A stretch of DNA of 64,000 nt from Streptomyces pacificus (lineage in GTDB: Bacteria > Actinomycetota > Actinomycetes > Streptomycetales > Streptomycetaceae). Positions 37,236 to 50,143 of this stretch are shown piece by piece. The notes below the pieces were generated by a model that worked only from the letters and a program-made list of their open reading frames with translations, ran no database searches and was not told where the DNA came from. The position numbers were made by a program, and so were the translations under genes. The stretch spans positions 85,234 through 149,233 of the forward strand of contig NZ_BLLG01000014.1 in the NCBI RefSeq assembly GCF_011766325.1, given 5' to 3'. Position 1 is the first letter of the stretch; the number at the start of each line of letters is the position of its first letter.

Positions 37236-37667
37236 TCACCGGGGCCAGTCCTTGGTGATCTCGAAGCTGTGGGACTCGCGGCCGAGAATCCGGCCGTCCT
37301 TGTCCGCGATGGTGCCGGTGACCTGATAGACGTCCCGGGCCATATGGCCGATGGGCAGCCGCTCGGGCGGCAGCACGATCTCGTAGGGGCCGCCGCGGCG
37401 GTAGTCGCCGAGCAGGATCTCCTGACGGCCGACCGTCACGCCCTGCCTGGTCCGTTCGTCGACGAACCGCAGCCCCTCCAGGTCGCGGCCGGAGCCCACG
37501 ACGAACTCCAGCCGTACCCGGAACTCCGAGCCCTCCCGCAGCACCAGCGGTGCGGACGGGGGTCCGGCGCTGCCGCCGTCCGGGGGCGTCAGGCGTACGG
37601 GCATGTCGGGGCGCCCCTCCACCTGGATCGTCATGCCCAGGAGCTCGAAGTCGGAGGTCACATCCAT
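37236..37667 (-). CDS. RhoGDI-like immunoglobulin-fold protein
   Basis: 143-aa protein that, read against remembered human RhoGDI1, aligns across the whole lipid-binding beta-sandwich: VLREGSEFRVRLEFVV (about 42-57) with VLKEGVEYRIKISFRV, then GLRFV, QGVTV, GDY, LPIGHMARDVY (104-114) with APKGMLARGSY, and FEITKDW (135-141) with LTIKKDW. The N-terminal arm that blocks GDP release in eukaryotes is missing. In eukaryotes this pocket takes the geranylgeranyl group of Rho GTPases; here it might hold a lipid or act as a scaffold. ATG start with a weak ribosome binding site. Confidence 0.8.
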   Translation of the reverse strand: MDVTSDFELLGMTIQVEGRPDMPVRLTPPDGGSAGPPSAPLVLREGSEFRVRLEFVVGSGRDLEGLRFVDERTRQGVTVGRQEILLGDYRRGGPYEIVLPPERLPIGHMARDVYQVTGTIADKDGRILGRESHSFEITKDWPR

Positions 37668-37818
37668 CGCATGCGCCAGCTTTCGCCGCTTATGAGAAGA
37701 AATAACCGGTATCTCAGCCTAGTCGTCCCTGCCCCGGGTAGTCGCCGCATGAGGCTCCGGTGCACGGAGAGCGCAGAGCGCCGGTGGGACGGGGAACCGG
37801 CGGGGACGGAGAGGTCGG

Positions 37819-38220
37819 ATGGTGTCGGGACAGGAGGGGCGGCCCGGTGGCGGCAGCGACGGGCCCTTCACGGTGGTGGTGCGGCAGGGCCCCGAAGCGG
37901 GCATCGTGGTGGTCGAGGTCACGGGGGAGCTCGACCACGACACGGCGGAGCCGCTGCGTTCGGCCCTTCGGGAGGCGGTCGCCGGCGGGGCGCGCCGGAT
38001 CGTGGTCGACTGCGCCGAGCTGCGGTTCTGCGACTCCACCGGACTGAACGTGCTGCTGCGGGCGAGGCTCGCCGCACAGGCCGGCGAAGCCCGGGTGGAG
38101 CTCGCCGCGCTGCGGCCGCAGGTCGCCCGCATGCTCGCCGTCACCGGTGCGGCGCCGATCTTCCCCCGGTACGCGAGCCTCGGCGAGGCACTCGCGCCCC
38201 CACCGCAGGAGCAGCCGTGA
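37819..38220 (+). CDS. STAS-domain anti-sigma-factor antagonist
   Basis: 133-aa STAS protein of the RsbV/SpoIIAA type. The phosphorylatable Ser lies in FCDSTGLNVLL near residue 75; the preceding strand VTGELDHDTAEPLRSAL is typical. When unphosphorylated it should bind and sequester the anti-sigma ATPase encoded next. GGAGAGG precedes the ATG. Its stop overlaps the next start as GTGA. Confidence 0.92.
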   Translation: MVSGQEGRPGGGSDGPFTVVVRQGPEAGIVVVEVTGELDHDTAEPLRSALREAVAGGARRIVVDCAELRFCDSTGLNVLLRARLAAQAGEARVELAALRPQVARMLAVTGAAPIFPRYASLGEALAPPPQEQP

Positions 38221-38807
38221 ACCCCGTACTTCCCCGGCAGGGCCGGATCCGTCGCCTCGGGATCACGGGGGTGAGGGGTGCGGTCGGCCGCTGCCGCGAC
38301 TTCAGCGCGAAGGCGCTCGCGGACTGGGAATGGCTGCCGTCGGGGGGGCTCGGCCGTCACCCGTCGGATGAGCCGTACGCCTGGGATTCCCGGGATTCCC
38401 GGGACGCCTTTGACGCCTGGGACGCCTGGGACACGAGCACCGACAGCGAACCGGACTGGGACGAGGAGCGGCGGGCGGTCGCCGAGGACGTGCTGATGGT
38501 GGTCTCCGAGATGGTCACCAACGCCTGTCTGCACGCCGGAGGGCCGCTTGAGCTGGTTCTCGACTGCACGTCCGAGCGGCTCCGGATCGAGGTCAGCGAC
38601 GGCAGCCCCGAAGCGCCCCGGCCGCGCCCGTACCCCCACTCCGCGGTGCCCGGCGGGCACGGTCTGGTGGTGCTGCGCCGGCTCGCCCGGGCGTGGGGCT
38701 CGGTGCGCCGTGACTCGGGCAAGACGGTGTGGGCCGAGGTCGCCGCCCCCGTCCGCCGTGAGCGGCCACGGGGCGCCGAGCCGGCCTCCCCGTGCGACAG
38801 TCGTTAG
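38217..38807 (+). CDS. RsbW-like HATPase anti-sigma kinase
   Basis: 196-aa GHKL ATPase. N box SEMVTNACLHAG, G1 SDGSP and G2 GGHGLVVLRRLARAWG. Expected to phosphorylate STAS antagonists and hold a sigma factor. An unusual low-complexity insert of about 25 residues before the N box (WDSRDSRDAFDAWDAWD) comes from short DNA repeats at 38380-38433. GTG start in GTGA overlap, with AGGAG 6 nt upstream. Confidence 0.9.
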   Translation: MNPVLPRQGRIRRLGITGVRGAVGRCRDFSAKALADWEWLPSGGLGRHPSDEPYAWDSRDSRDAFDAWDAWDTSTDSEPDWDEERRAVAEDVLMVVSEMVTNACLHAGGPLELVLDCTSERLRIEVSDGSPEAPRPRPYPHSAVPGGHGLVVLRRLARAWGSVRRDSGKTVWAEVAAPVRRERPRGAEPASPCDSR

Positions 38808-38886
38808 TGGGGCCGGAGCCGGCGGACGGCCGCCGGGCCCGGCCTCGGCCACGGGACGCAGCACGATTCGGCACACGAGGTTGGCC

Positions 38887-42141
<3,255 letters not shown>

Positions 42142-42212
42142 CCGGGGGCTGGAGGCCCGGGGCGCCGCCGTCGTCGTCCCGAGCGGCGAGGCGGCCGCAG
42201 GGACGCCCTCCG

Positions 42213-44537
42213 TCAGGACACCCGGACGACCACCAGGCTCGTGTCGTCGTCGGTGTCACTGGTGACCGCGGCGAGCAGCGCGTCCGCCTGCTCGTCCAGG
42301 CCGGCGGGCTCGAGCCGCTCCACCGCCCGCCGGAGTCTCTCCAGGCCCTGGTCGATACCGGTTCGCCGGCTCTCCACCAGCCCGTCCGTGTAGAGCATCA
42401 GCGTGTCCCCCGGCTCCAGACGCGTCAGCCTCTCCTCGTATGCCACCGCCGGGACCGCGCCCAGGAGAATGCTCCCCGGTGGTTCGAGCAGACGGGCGGC
42501 ACCGCGCCGGAGCAGCACGGGCGGAAGGTGGCCGGCGCTGGCCCAGCGCAGCGAGTGGTCACCGGGGTCGTACAGGCCGCAGACCGCGGTGGCGGTGAGG
42601 CACCCGTAGGTGTGGAGGGTGACCTCGTTGAGCCAGGCCATCAGACGGCCCGGGGGGTGGCCCGTGAACGCCAGTCCGCGCAGGGCGTTGCGCAGCGCCA
42701 CCATGCCGGTCACCGAGTCGATGCCGTGCCCCGCGATGTCCCCGGTGACCACGAGCACCCGGCCGTCGGGCAGCGGCAGGACGTCGTACCAGTCGCCGCC
42801 CACCCGGTACTCCTCCGCCGCCGGCCGGTAGCGGGCCGCCACCTGGAGACCGGGAAGCTGCCGCAGCTCCGGCATCTCGGGGACGATCGCCTGCTGGAGC
42901 TGGAGGACGAGCTGCTGCCGCAGCGCGGCCTGGGCCTGCGCAGCGGTCAGCCGGTCGAAGGTGGCGCTCAGCGCGATCTCCGTGTGGTGCTGGGCCGACA
43001 CGTCCTGGTAGACGCCGGTGATGCCGCTGAGTACGCCGCCGGTCAGCAGCGGTTCCGCGGCGATCCGCAGATACCTCAGCCCGCCGTCCTCACGCACCGC
43101 CCGCACCACGGTGTGGCCGCCCTTGCGGCGGCGCGTCAGCGTCGTCAGCAGTTCGTCGAGCTTGCCGGTGTCCTCCTGGTGCAGATGCGGGGCCAGCTGC
43201 CGCAGCGGCACGGGGGAGGTGCCGGGCTCGAGCCCGAAGATGCGGTAGGCCTGCTCGCTCCACCGGGATTCCCCGGTGACCAGGTCGTCCTCGAACGCGG
43301 CCAGGTTCTCCAGCCGGCCCAGCACCCGGCTGAGGGACAGCCCGGGGTCGGTGGCGCAGTGCCAGAGCACCACCGTGCGGTCGGGGCCGACGGGAAGCAC
43401 CCGCACGTCGTGCAACGGGTCGGGACCGTCGGCCCGGTACTCCACGGGGACCCGGGTCGCCCGCTGGGGCGCCGCGGACTCCCGCGCGGTCGCCGCGAGC
43501 CGCACGAGGTCGCCGTACATGGCGGGGAACACCTGGGCGAGCGAACGGCCGGCGGGGCCGTGCACATGGCGGACCGATTCCAGCGCCGGCCGGTTGAGGC
43601 TCTCGATGCGCAGCGACCCGCTCTTCGCGTCGGCGCGCAGAACCATGGCCGGATGCGTCAGCAGGTCCAGCAGCGGGGCGAGCACCCCGGGCCCGGCGGT
43701 GCCGGGAGCGCCCACGTCGAGGATTCTCGCCGCCGGCACGGCCAGCCCGGTCAGCGCTCGCCGGACGTGCTCGTCCAGGACCGCGGGGCCCGGCCAGTCG
43801 ACGAGGGCGAGCCCCGTCACCACACCGTGCTGCCGCAGCGGCAGGACCGCTCGCGCGGAGTCGGGAGCCGGCCCCGGCAGCGCCTCCGCCGGGGCCGTGC
43901 CGCCCGGCAGCCAGAGCGGCGTGCCCTCGCCGAGCACCCGGTGCAGCATGCTGCCCGCGATCGGCGGCACCCAGTGCCAGTGGGCCGTCTCCAGCGGGGT
44001 CACCCCGGCCTTGCCGGCCAGCTGCAGGCAATCCGTCTCGGTGCGGAGGAACAGCCACAGCGCCCGGGCCCCCAGCGGTCGCATCCCGCCGTTCAGGAGG
44101 GTCGCGGCGATCTCGTCGGCCGTGCCGCCCAGCTGCGCCGCCGCCTCCGCGCCCGCCTCGGCCCACCGCGCCCTGCGGTCCGCGCTCCTGACCCCGCCGT
44201 ACCCGGCTCGTGCGGCGTCGTCCCCGGTCACCGGGCCGCCGTCCCCCTCGGGCGGCGGATCTCCGGAAGCGCCCGGCGGGCCGGTGGCGCCGTTGACGAT
44301 GTCGGCGGCGAGGTCCTCCGGTCTGGCGTCCATCGTCTCGGCCAGCCGGGTCAGGTGGTCGGCGGCCTCACCGGGGGTGAAGGAGTGCTGTGCGACGAGC
44401 ACGCCGCCGGCCGTGTCCAGCAGATGGCGGCGGGCGGCGTCGCGGCGCAGCGCGGTGAGTTCGGCGGTCAGCCGTGTGACCGCTTCGTCCAGCCGGTCGG
44501 GCTCGGGCTCGACCGGCCCTTGCTCGGGCATGGTCAT
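42213..44537 (-). CDS. ANTAR-GAF-PAS-SpoIIE (PP2C) phosphatase
   Basis: 774-aa multidomain phosphatase. ANTAR-like helices (residues 15-85), GAF (about 130-290), PAS/PAC (about 315-520, FGLEPGTSPVPLRQLAPHLHQEDTG), then SpoIIE/PP2C with GGDWYDVLPLPDGRVLVVTGDIAGHG and DDDTSLVVV metal sites. It should dephosphorylate STAS proteins and so release sigma factors. Convergent with the hybrid kinase. ATG at 44537 has GGAGA 6 nt upstream. Confidence 0.92.
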   Translation of the reverse strand: MTMPEQGPVEPEPDRLDEAVTRLTAELTALRRDAARRHLLDTAGGVLVAQHSFTPGEAADHLTRLAETMDARPEDLAADIVNGATGPPGASGDPPPEGDGGPVTGDDAARAGYGGVRSADRRARWAEAGAEAAAQLGGTADEIAATLLNGGMRPLGARALWLFLRTETDCLQLAGKAGVTPLETAHWHWVPPIAGSMLHRVLGEGTPLWLPGGTAPAEALPGPAPDSARAVLPLRQHGVVTGLALVDWPGPAVLDEHVRRALTGLAVPAARILDVGAPGTAGPGVLAPLLDLLTHPAMVLRADAKSGSLRIESLNRPALESVRHVHGPAGRSLAQVFPAMYGDLVRLAATARESAAPQRATRVPVEYRADGPDPLHDVRVLPVGPDRTVVLWHCATDPGLSLSRVLGRLENLAAFEDDLVTGESRWSEQAYRIFGLEPGTSPVPLRQLAPHLHQEDTGKLDELLTTLTRRRKGGHTVVRAVREDGGLRYLRIAAEPLLTGGVLSGITGVYQDVSAQHHTEIALSATFDRLTAAQAQAALRQQLVLQLQQAIVPEMPELRQLPGLQVAARYRPAAEEYRVGGDWYDVLPLPDGRVLVVTGDIAGHGIDSVTGMVALRNALRGLAFTGHPPGRLMAWLNEVTLHTYGCLTATAVCGLYDPGDHSLRWASAGHLPPVLLRRGAARLLEPPGSILLGAVPAVAYEERLTRLEPGDTLMLYTDGLVESRRTGIDQGLERLRRAVERLEPAGLDEQADALLAAVTSDTDDDTSLVVVRVS

Positions 44538-44799
44538 CTCGTCTCCAGCGTGCCGCACCGGATTCTACCCGTGCCCGCCGCCCGGGCCACCGGGTCCCGC
44601 GCCGGGTGAGCCGGCCGGGTTCCGGCGCCTGACGGCGACGGGGCCGCCGTCGCCCCGAGTGCCGGGGGCCGGTGCCGGCCGTGCGGGTGCGTGCGCGCCC
44701 CTGGCCGTGCCCCGGGGCAGGGCCAGGGGCGCTGGCGGTCGGGACCGGCGTGTTCGGCCGGACGGAAGCCGGGGTACACGCAGGCAGGGGCGCTGGACC

Positions 44800-45678
44800 T
44801 CAGGGCTTCTGCCCGCCGTCCTCCGCGAGCAGCGCCGCGCGGAGTTCGGCGAGCACCCGGGCCAGCAGCCGGGAGACGTGCATCTGCGAGATGCCGAGCC
44901 TCTCGCCGATCTCGGCCTGGGTCAGATCGTCTCCGAACCGCAGGGACAGGATGGCGCGTTCACGCTCAGGCAGCCGGGCGATCAGCGGCTTGAGGCACTG
45001 AAGGCACTCGACGATGTCCAGGGCCGGGTCCTCGACGCCGAGACGGTGGGCGAGGGGGCTCTTGCCCTCCTCGTCGTCGAGCGGCTCTACCGAGCGGGCG
45101 GCATAGCCGTTGGCGGCCCTCCGGCCCTCCAGGACGGCCTCCTCGGTGAGATCGAGGCGGGCGGCCAGCTCCGCCGGAGTGGGCGCGCGGCCCAGGTCCT
45201 GCTCCAGGGCGTCGTACGCCTTGGCGAGATCCAGCCGGAGTTCCTGGAGCCGCCGTGGCACGCGCACCGCCCAGCTGGTGTCGCGGAAGAAGCGCTTGAT
45301 CTCCCCGACCACCGTGGGCAGCGCGAAGGAGGTGAACTCGACCTCACGCTCGACGTCGAACCGGTTGATCGCCTTGATCAGGCCGACCGAGCCGACCTGG
45401 ACGATGTCCTCCATGGGCTCGCTGCGGCCCCGGAACCGGGTGGCGGCGTACTTCACCAGGCTGAGGTTGAGCTCCACCAGCGTGTTGCGGACGTACGAGT
45501 ACTCCGCCGACCCCTCCTCCAGCGTGCGGAGCCGCCGGAACAGGGCGAGTGAGAGGGCGCGCGCGTCGAGCGCGCTGACGGTCCGGAAATCCGGGATCTC
45601 CGGCAGATCGCCGAGTGCGGCCGGTCGGTTCGGCCGCGTGCCGCCGACGCCGGATCCGCGGGTGGTGAAGCTGGACAT
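44800..45678 (-). CDS. RNA polymerase sigma factor, SigB/SigF/SigG type
   Basis: 292-aa group 3 sigma-70 factor. Region 2 EDIVQVGSVGLIKAINRFDVERE with EFTSFALPTVVGEIKRFFRD, region 3 (VPRRLQELRLDLAKAYDALEQDLGRAPTPAEL), and region 4 helix-turn-helix LTQAEIGERLGISQMHVSRLL. Probable final target of the partner-switching genes just upstream. GGAGGA precedes the ATG. The first 45 residues are variable. Confidence 0.95.
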   Translation of the reverse strand: MSSFTTRGSGVGGTRPNRPAALGDLPEIPDFRTVSALDARALSLALFRRLRTLEEGSAEYSYVRNTLVELNLSLVKYAATRFRGRSEPMEDIVQVGSVGLIKAINRFDVEREVEFTSFALPTVVGEIKRFFRDTSWAVRVPRRLQELRLDLAKAYDALEQDLGRAPTPAELAARLDLTEEAVLEGRRAANGYAARSVEPLDDEEGKSPLAHRLGVEDPALDIVECLQCLKPLIARLPERERAILSLRFGDDLTQAEIGERLGISQMHVSRLLARVLAELRAALLAEDGGQKP

Positions 45679-46001
<323 letters not shown>

Positions 46002-46202
46002 TCAGGGCAGGTAGCGCTCCAGCGCGGCGGCACCCTTTTCCGCTATCTCCCTGCGGGCACGGGCCACGTTCTCGGGGGTGCACTCGCGGCCGGACGCCAT
46101 CACCAGGTCCTCGGGGTCGAAGGGCCGTTCCGAGCCGGTGAAGTACCGAGCCGGCCGCCGCCTGCTCTCGGGCTGCTGCTCTCCCGCGTTCTCCTGCTTC
46201 AT
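46002..46202 (-). CDS. Small conserved acidic/basic protein
   Basis: 66-aa soluble protein: charged N-terminus (QQPESRRRPARYF), middle FDPEDLVMASGRECTPENV, C-terminal helix ARARREIAEKGAAALERYL. A GGAGG ribosome binding site 6 nt before the ATG and strong codon bias support it. It lies directly upstream of the sigma gene region in the same direction. Function unknown. Confidence 0.72.
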   Translation of the reverse strand: MKQENAGEQQPESRRRPARYFTGSERPFDPEDLVMASGRECTPENVARARREIAEKGAAALERYLP

Positions 46203-46433
46203 GGTCTGCCTCCGGGCTCATGCCGTAGCTGGGGGACTGCTACCAGCATCACGCGGCATCCGGCCCGATGCAGCCCGGCAAAGCGAAGGGGGCCGCGAAC
46301 ACCGCCCGTTGTGAGCGGGCGGCTACGATCCGCGAGGACGCGGCGGCGCGGCGGCGCCTTCGCGTGACGGTGGGCGATGCGGGGGGTGCGGGGGTGCGGG
46401 GGTGTGCGGGGCTGCGGCCGATCCCGTCGGCCG

Positions 46434-46856
46434 TCAGGCGATCGACGCCGAGACGACGGCGGCGACCGCGAGATTGCACGCCGCCGTGACCCAGACCGCA
46501 GGGTGCGGCTCCGGCTCCACCAGCGTCGCCCCCAGCCTGCCGGGCGTCACCAGGTCCACCACCAGGAACGCCAGCGCCATCAGCAGCAGCCCCAGCATCC
46601 CGAACGCCGCCGTCGACACGAGCCCCTTGGCGAAGTCGTCGTAGGTCGTCCAGATCGAGGTGAAGACGATCCCGCCGATGCCCAGCAGCGCCGAACTCAG
46701 CAGCACCGCCGCGTTGCGGTTGCGCTCCTCCCAGATCAGGCGGCCGAGCCTGCCCGGCGTCAGCACGTCCACCAGCACGATGCCGAGGATCAGCAGCACG
46801 ATGCCGAGGGCACCGTAGGCGGTGGTCCGGCCGAGTCCGTTGACTATGTCCGTCAT
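46434..46856 (-). CDS. DUF350 membrane protein
   Basis: 140-aa protein made of two DUF350 repeats, four membrane helices. The signature VLVDVLTPGRLGRLIWEE and its echo VVDLVTPGRLGATLVE show an internal duplication. Function unknown; often near stress genes. ATG start, purine-rich site upstream. Confidence 0.88.
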   Translation of the reverse strand: MTDIVNGLGRTTAYGALGIVLLILGIVLVDVLTPGRLGRLIWEERNRNAAVLLSSALLGIGGIVFTSIWTTYDDFAKGLVSTAAFGMLGLLLMALAFLVVDLVTPGRLGATLVEPEPHPAVWVTAACNLAVAAVVSASIA

Positions 46857-47144
46857 GGGAGGGGGTCTCCGTCGTCAGAGAACGATCGTGGCGAGGGCGC
46901 GGCAAAATGTATCGCACGCCCACCGCGGCGATGACGGGGCCGCCCTGGGCTTGCCGTAGCACCTGGGGCCTGATGCCCGGGGAGGACGCCCGGGCGGGGG
47001 CGTGGCCGGGCGGGCGCGGAGCCCGGGCCCCCGCCGCGCCTCCCTCTGCCGTACTTCCCGATGCGCCCGCCGTTCCTGGGACGGCTGCGGTGTCCGGTCC
47101 GCAGCCGTCCGCCGGGAGTGCACACGGCGGCGGCGCCCGGAGGA

Positions 47145-47420
47145 TCACCGGCCGTGCGGCCCGCCGTGCCTGTCGTGTGAGAACCGCCGCCCGAGCACCA
47201 GCAGGTCCACCGCTGCGACCAGCACCAGGACCCCGCAGGCCACGGCCAGCGCGACGAGCACAGAGGGATCCGGGGAATCCCCCGGGCCGGACGCGCCCGC
47301 CCAGGCCGCGAACAGCCCGGTGCCCGCGGCGAAGACGGGGAGGGCGGCGAGTGAGAGCACCAGGCGCAGGGCCAGCGCGCTCCGTGCGGTGACGGGTTCT
47401 GTTCCGGTCCGGTGCGGCAT
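47145..47420 (-). CDS. DUF6343-type small membrane protein
   Basis: 91-aa protein opening MPHRTGTEPVTARSALALRL, the hallmark of DUF6343, then two membrane helices (LVLSLAALPVFAAGTGLFAAW; SVLVALAVACGVLVLVAAVDLLV) and a basic tail. GGGAGG 4 nt before the ATG; earlier in-frame starts have no coding bias. Function unknown. Confidence 0.84.
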   Translation of the reverse strand: MPHRTGTEPVTARSALALRLVLSLAALPVFAAGTGLFAAWAGASGPGDSPDPSVLVALAVACGVLVLVAAVDLLVLGRRFSHDRHGGPHGR

Positions 47421-47714
47421 GGCGCCTCCCGCGTGCGTACCGGGCCGGTGCCTGGCCGGACCGTGCTGGCCCGGATCGCTGCGCTCCGGATCGTGCCGGT
47501 CCGGACGCCGCGCCGGCGCCCGGCCCTCGGCGCGGCGGGCCTGTTCGTTTCCGGGGCCTCTGCCGCGGTGGGCCCGGTTCGTGCCCCCTGAATGACCCGT
47601 ACCCGCCCGGCGGGGCGCCGAACACACCGTCCGGACCGTCCGGCGGCCCGGACGGCGCATCGCCGTCCGGGTCCCGATCGGTACGCGCACCGACGGCCCG
47701 GCCGGCGGCGCGGC

Positions 47715-48317
47715 TCAGTGAGGCGTCTCCTGCGGCAGCACACCGACGAACGGGTCGCCCTCGCCGGTGAAGGTGTAGGCGCCGTTGCGGATGCGTTCGA
47801 TGAGGTCGCGGGTCCACTGGGCGCCGGTGTCGGCCGAGTGGAGCCAGAAGTTCATGATCTCGCCGATGTGGCCGAGTTGCTCCGGGCCCTCCGCGGGGAC
47901 GTAGTCCTTCACCACGGTCGCGCGCCACGCCTCGATGGCGCGCACCCGCTCCGCGAGGAGGCGCAGGGCCTCCTCGCGGTCGAGGTCCACCATGAAGCCG
48001 AGCCCGGTGGTGAGCACGTCGGGCCTCTGGTCGTAGGCGGTGAGGGACTGCCGGAGCAGGGAGAAGTACTCCTCGGTGCCCTGCTCGGTGACCTCGTACT
48101 CGGTACGCGGCGGCCCGCCCGCCGTGGAGGGGGCGATCTCGTGCGCCCGCAGCAGTCCCTGCTTGGCCAGCTGCTTCAGGGCGTGGTAGATCGAGCCGGG
48201 CTTGGCGTTGGACCACTCGTGCGCGCCCCAGTACTCCAGGTCGTTGCGCACCTGGTAGCCGTGGGCCCGCCCGTGCCTGCGGACCGCGCCGAGCACCAGA
48301 AGTCGGATCGCTGACAT
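47715..48317 (-). CDS. PadR-family transcriptional regulator
   Basis: 200-aa PadR repressor with N-terminal winged helix (IRLLVLGAVRRHGRAHGYQVRNDL, GSIYHALKQLAKQGLL, YEVTEQG) and C-terminal Vir_act_alpha dimerisation helices. It starts at an ATG without a ribosome binding site, perhaps leaderless. No clear target: neighbours are a small membrane gene and a nitroreductase-fold gene. Confidence 0.92.
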   Translation of the reverse strand: MSAIRLLVLGAVRRHGRAHGYQVRNDLEYWGAHEWSNAKPGSIYHALKQLAKQGLLRAHEIAPSTAGGPPRTEYEVTEQGTEEYFSLLRQSLTAYDQRPDVLTTGLGFMVDLDREEALRLLAERVRAIEAWRATVVKDYVPAEGPEQLGHIGEIMNFWLHSADTGAQWTRDLIERIRNGAYTFTGEGDPFVGVLPQETPH

Positions 48318-48672
48318 GGGGCCAGCGTAGAGCCGGCCCCGTCGCAACCGGGAGCTGGCCTGCTCCTTCGCGACCGGTTCGAGGGCCGTCGCGCCGCCCG
48401 GCCACTCGCGGACGGTGCCGGCACGGCGGGTGCCCCGGGCCGTCTTGCGGATCAGGTGGAGGTGCAGCCGGCGCAGGGGGACCCGGCTGTCCGGTTGTGG
48501 CCACGACCGCCGCCTCTCAACGGGTGGGTCCCGCAGCGGGGCGCCTGCTCCCTGACGACGGCCACGCCGCGGACCCCTGCGACCGGATTCCGCCCGCAGG
48601 GGTCCGCCGCTGCTGCGGAACCGGCCGGTGACGCCACCGGAGGCCGCCGGAGGTGTCGCTGCCGGGCCCCCG
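48318..48672. other. Intergenic region with terminator
   Basis: 355 bases without convincing genes. It contains the hairpin at 48569-48607 and should hold the PadR promoter at its left end. Confidence 0.5.
48569..48607 (-). terminator. Hairpin downstream of the nitroreductase-fold gene
   Basis: Perfect 12-bp stem GCGGACCCCTGC/GCAGGGGTCCGC with a 15-nt loop, 66 nt after the stop. Confidence 0.6.
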
Positions 48673-49122
48673 TCATCCGCGTGCGGGCCCCTGCGGCTCC
48701 AGCACGACGACGGGGATCTTCCGTTCGGTCTGCTTCTGGTAGCTCTCGTACTGCGGGAAGATCGCGGCCATCACCTCCCAGAGACGCGCCCGTTCCCCGT
48801 CTTCCGCTTCCCTGGCGACCGCGTCGAACGTCTCGGCGGCCACCTGCACCCGCACCCGCGGGTCCGCCAGCAGGTTGAGGTACCAGTGGGGATGCCGGTC
48901 GGACCCGCCGTTGGATGCGACGACGAGGTAGTTCCCCCCGTCCTCCCCGTAGATCAGCCCGGTGCGCCGCAGCGTCCCGGACCGGCGTCCCCGGGCGGTC
49001 AGCAGCAGCGTCGGCTTCCCGTACCAGATGTGCCCGCTCGCGCCCTCGCTGGCCACGTAGTGGCGTATGTGCGTGGCGACCCATCCGGTCGGGCTGTCAA
49101 GCACCTCGTCCTGTTCGTCCAC
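48673..49122 (-). CDS. F420-type nitroreductase (Ddn) family protein
   Basis: 149-aa split-beta-barrel protein of the deazaflavin-dependent nitroreductase family. Motifs: LLLTARGRRSGTLRRTGLIY (cofactor phosphate region), NYLVVASNGGSDRHPHWYLNLLADPRVRV. Probable F420H2-dependent reductase. The GTG start has GGAG about 10 nt upstream. Confidence 0.9.
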   Translation of the reverse strand: MDEQDEVLDSPTGWVATHIRHYVASEGASGHIWYGKPTLLLTARGRRSGTLRRTGLIYGEDGGNYLVVASNGGSDRHPHWYLNLLADPRVRVQVAAETFDAVAREAEDGERARLWEVMAAIFPQYESYQKQTERKIPVVVLEPQGPARG

Positions 49123-49456
49123 GCAGCACTCACTCCGTCTGTCGTCGCCGGTCGCCGGTCGCCGTCCGTCATCCGTCGTCTGAAGGTGCACCGCGCGCTG
49201 GATACACCACTCTCAGTATCGCCCACCACTCCACCCGAGTCACCTGCTTTCCTGGGGAGTTGAGAGGGGCGGCGCCCGCCGGACGCATGTGCGGACGCGC
49301 CTTGGCGCAGGCCCGAGCGCCGCGCCTGCGGTGGGCGGAGGGCGGCGCACGGCCCTGTACATCACCACCCGAAGGTGCTGTCATGCACGCGACATGTTGC
49401 TGTGTGCGCGGCGGACGGCTCCCCCGACGTGCACCCGAAGCCCGAGGAGGACGGTC
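49123..49456. other. Divergent promoter region
   Basis: 334 bases between nitroreductase-fold and secreted-protein genes; no supported gene. Confidence 0.45.
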
Positions 49457-50098
49457 ATGAGACCGCGTTCCGTGCACGTGCGCCTGCCGATGGCGGTAGC
49501 CGCGGCCCTGGCGCTCGCGTGCCTGGCCATCAGTCCGGCATCGGCGGCCGGCACCACGCTCGCCATGGACTGCCAGGCCACCCCGCCGATCGGTTCCGCG
49601 CAGAAGTTCGACCTGTCCGCCGGTGTCGACGCCACCGCGCCGGACACCGTCGCGGCCGGCGGGGCCCTCTCCGTCCGGCTGGCCACCGAGCCGATGACCG
49701 TGCCCGGGTCGGTAGGCGGCTACACGGTGAAATCGATCAAGAACATCACCCTGAAGGCCCCCGTACCGTCCAACGCGACCGTGACCGGGGCCCGCCTCAC
49801 CGGCGGCTCCGGAATCGGCTCGGGGACCCCGGCCGTCAGCGTCAGCGGCGGGGAGATCGTCATGTCGGTACCCGGGCCCATCAGCGGCGGGCAGACCTTC
49901 ACCCTGCCCGTGCTCGACCTGGACCTGACGGCGGGAGTGTCCGGCACCGCCATCGAGACGCGGCTGTCCGGCAGCAGCTACAGCAGCCCCGGCCTCACCT
50001 TCACCGCCAGCGTCCCCATCCTCTTCGTCACCGTCAGCGTGCCGACGTCCTGCTACCCCTCTCCCAACCCCGTGCTCACCTCCACCGCCGTCGACTGA
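49457..50098 (+). CDS. Secreted beta-rich protein of unknown function
   Basis: 213-aa exported protein. Signal peptide residues 1-31 (MRPRSVHVRLPMAVAAALAL to ASA). The mature part is Gly/Ser/Thr/Val-rich, with alternating strands (VSGGEIVMSVPG, TFTLPVLDLDLTAG) and two Cys (mature start and near the C-terminus, SCYPSPNP) that could form a disulfide. GAGGAGG lies 6 nt before the ATG. Resembles secreted actinobacterial proteins of unknown role; not recognised further. Confidence 0.82.
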   Translation: MRPRSVHVRLPMAVAAALALACLAISPASAAGTTLAMDCQATPPIGSAQKFDLSAGVDATAPDTVAAGGALSVRLATEPMTVPGSVGGYTVKSIKNITLKAPVPSNATVTGARLTGGSGIGSGTPAVSVSGGEIVMSVPGPISGGQTFTLPVLDLDLTAGVSGTAIETRLSGSSYSSPGLTFTASVPILFVTVSVPTSCYPSPNPVLTSTAVD

Positions 50099-50143
50099 AC
50101 CGGATGGGCCGAGGGGCCGAGGGGCCGACGAGGCGGGGCGGTC

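Noticed and set aside
37084..37326. Possible Gly-Glu-His repeat protein across the 9-bp array
   Set aside because: All frames are open because of the repeat period; no ribosome binding site and no biased codons outside the array.
48440..48540. Cys/Ser/Thr-rich peptide end (AGSPCAGCTST) suggestive of a lanthipeptide core
   Set aside because: No leader, no start site and no modification enzyme nearby.
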